Assembly: GCA_949291975.1 (NCBI GenBank)
Contig: CASEYA010000058.1
Coordinates: 1 to 13,193, forward strand
Length of the DNA: 13,193 bases
Direction: 5' to 3'
Origin: an uncultured Christensenella sp.
GTDB lineage: Bacteria; Bacillota; Clostridia; Christensenellales; UBA1242
In this document: in pieces, positions 12,957 to 13,193 of the stretch
Layout: the number at the start of each line of letters is the position of its first letter
Position numbering within the stretch: the stretch's first letter is position 1
Translations under genes and position numbers: made by a program
Notes under the pieces: generated by a model
What the model saw: the letters and a program-made list of their open reading frames with translations, nothing else
Database searches by the model: none
What the model was told of the DNA's origin: nothing

Positions 12957-13193
12957 TTATAAAAGTTTAATAAATTCTTCATCTAATATTCCCAAAAGTT
13001 CTTTGATTAAAGCATCACTTCCATCAACATATTCTGGCAGATTATGAGCATTGTTTGTTTTTGCACAGCGCACCTTTACTGGAATATGTCCAGCATAGCG
13101 CTTTAAAACATCTCGAATTTGCTCACGCAAGGAAACATCGGTAAAATCAAACTTTAAGAAAAGTTTTTTAGAAGGGACTTGCTCTTCTTTTTC
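12957..13193 (-). CDS. dnaE: DNA polymerase III alpha subunit, C-terminal end (cut by window edge)
   Basis: Translating the minus strand from base 13193 gives 78 in-frame codons ending in TAA at 12959-12957. The fragment reads KKLFLKFDFTD at about residues 9-19, then REQIRDVLKRYAGHIPVKV at about 23-41, and ends LIKELLGILDEEFIKLL. This matches the pattern at the C-terminus of DnaE-type alpha subunits, where an L-[FY]-[LV]-[KR] strand, a helix, and a [YH]-x-G-x-x-P-V strand form the small domain after the OB fold. DnaE is the replicative polymerase catalytic subunit. The dnaE to pfkA neighbourhood is known from Firmicutes, where accD and accA may lie between, and supports the call. The catalytic domains are outside the window, so the assignment rests on a short segment plus context. 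Confidence 0.78.
   Translation of the reverse strand, partial: EKEEQVPSKKLFLKFDFTDVSLREQIRDVLKRYAGHIPVKVRCAKTNNAHNLPEYVDGSDALIKELLGILDEEFIKLL

Noticed and set aside
1..13193. Mobile elements, CRISPR arrays, tRNA or rRNA genes
   Set aside because: No regularly spaced repeats, terminal inverted repeats, transposase-like frames or tRNA-like folds were seen. The window is conserved housekeeping DNA.

Overview
The window is AT-rich chromosomal DNA from a low-GC Gram-positive-type bacterium (Bacillota or a close uncultured relative). The evidence is the gene order of the S10-spc ribosomal protein cluster, a zinc-type S14 (rpsN) placed between rplE and rpsH, strong AGGAGG ribosome-binding sites before nearly every gene, and a dnaE-pfkA neighbourhood as seen in Firmicutes. 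A finer taxonomic placement cannot be read from the sequence alone. Every supported gene lies on the minus strand, so transcription runs from high to low coordinates. The standard genetic code fits: tryptophan is TGG and no gene is broken by TGA.

Region 1 (13193 to 10736). The window opens with the last 78 codons of what appears to be dnaE (replicative DNA polymerase III alpha). A promoter (TTGATT-17-TATAAT) sits in the short gap behind it and serves pfkA, an ATP-type 6-phosphofructokinase with some unusual active-site and effector-site residues. A 364-residue protein of unknown function follows; its start is a GTG fixed by an AAAGGAG site. That gene ends in a hairpin and T-run terminator at 10697-10728.

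Region 2 (10735 to 10236). This is about 500 bases without a protein gene. It holds an AT-rich spacer, a near-consensus promoter (TTGCAA-17-TATAAT) with an A/T-rich upstream element, and a leader of about 260 nt. The leader is predicted to fold into a closed three-way junction followed by further hairpins. It is the likely site of autogenous control of the whole ribosomal operon.

Region 3 (10235 to 1). The S10-spc operon runs rpsJ, rplC, rplD, rplW, rplB, rpsS, rplV, rpsC, rplP, rpmC, rpsQ, rplN, rplX, rplE, rpsN, rpsH, rplF, rplR, rpsE, rpmD, rplO, secY (cut by the window edge). It encodes 21 ribosomal proteins and the core of the Sec translocon. Genes are separated by 0-27 nt or overlap, and no terminator or convincing internal promoter was seen. 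At about half of the junctions the stop codon of one gene is part of the next gene's Shine-Dalgarno sequence (TAGGAGG). At others the Shine-Dalgarno lies inside the preceding coding region and dictates a Gly-Gly-Glu-like C-terminus. The cluster is compositionally ordinary. The points of interest are the leader RNA, the stop/Shine-Dalgarno architecture, unusual residues in the L4 and L22 loops that line the peptide exit tunnel, and long low-complexity tails on L22, L24 and S5.
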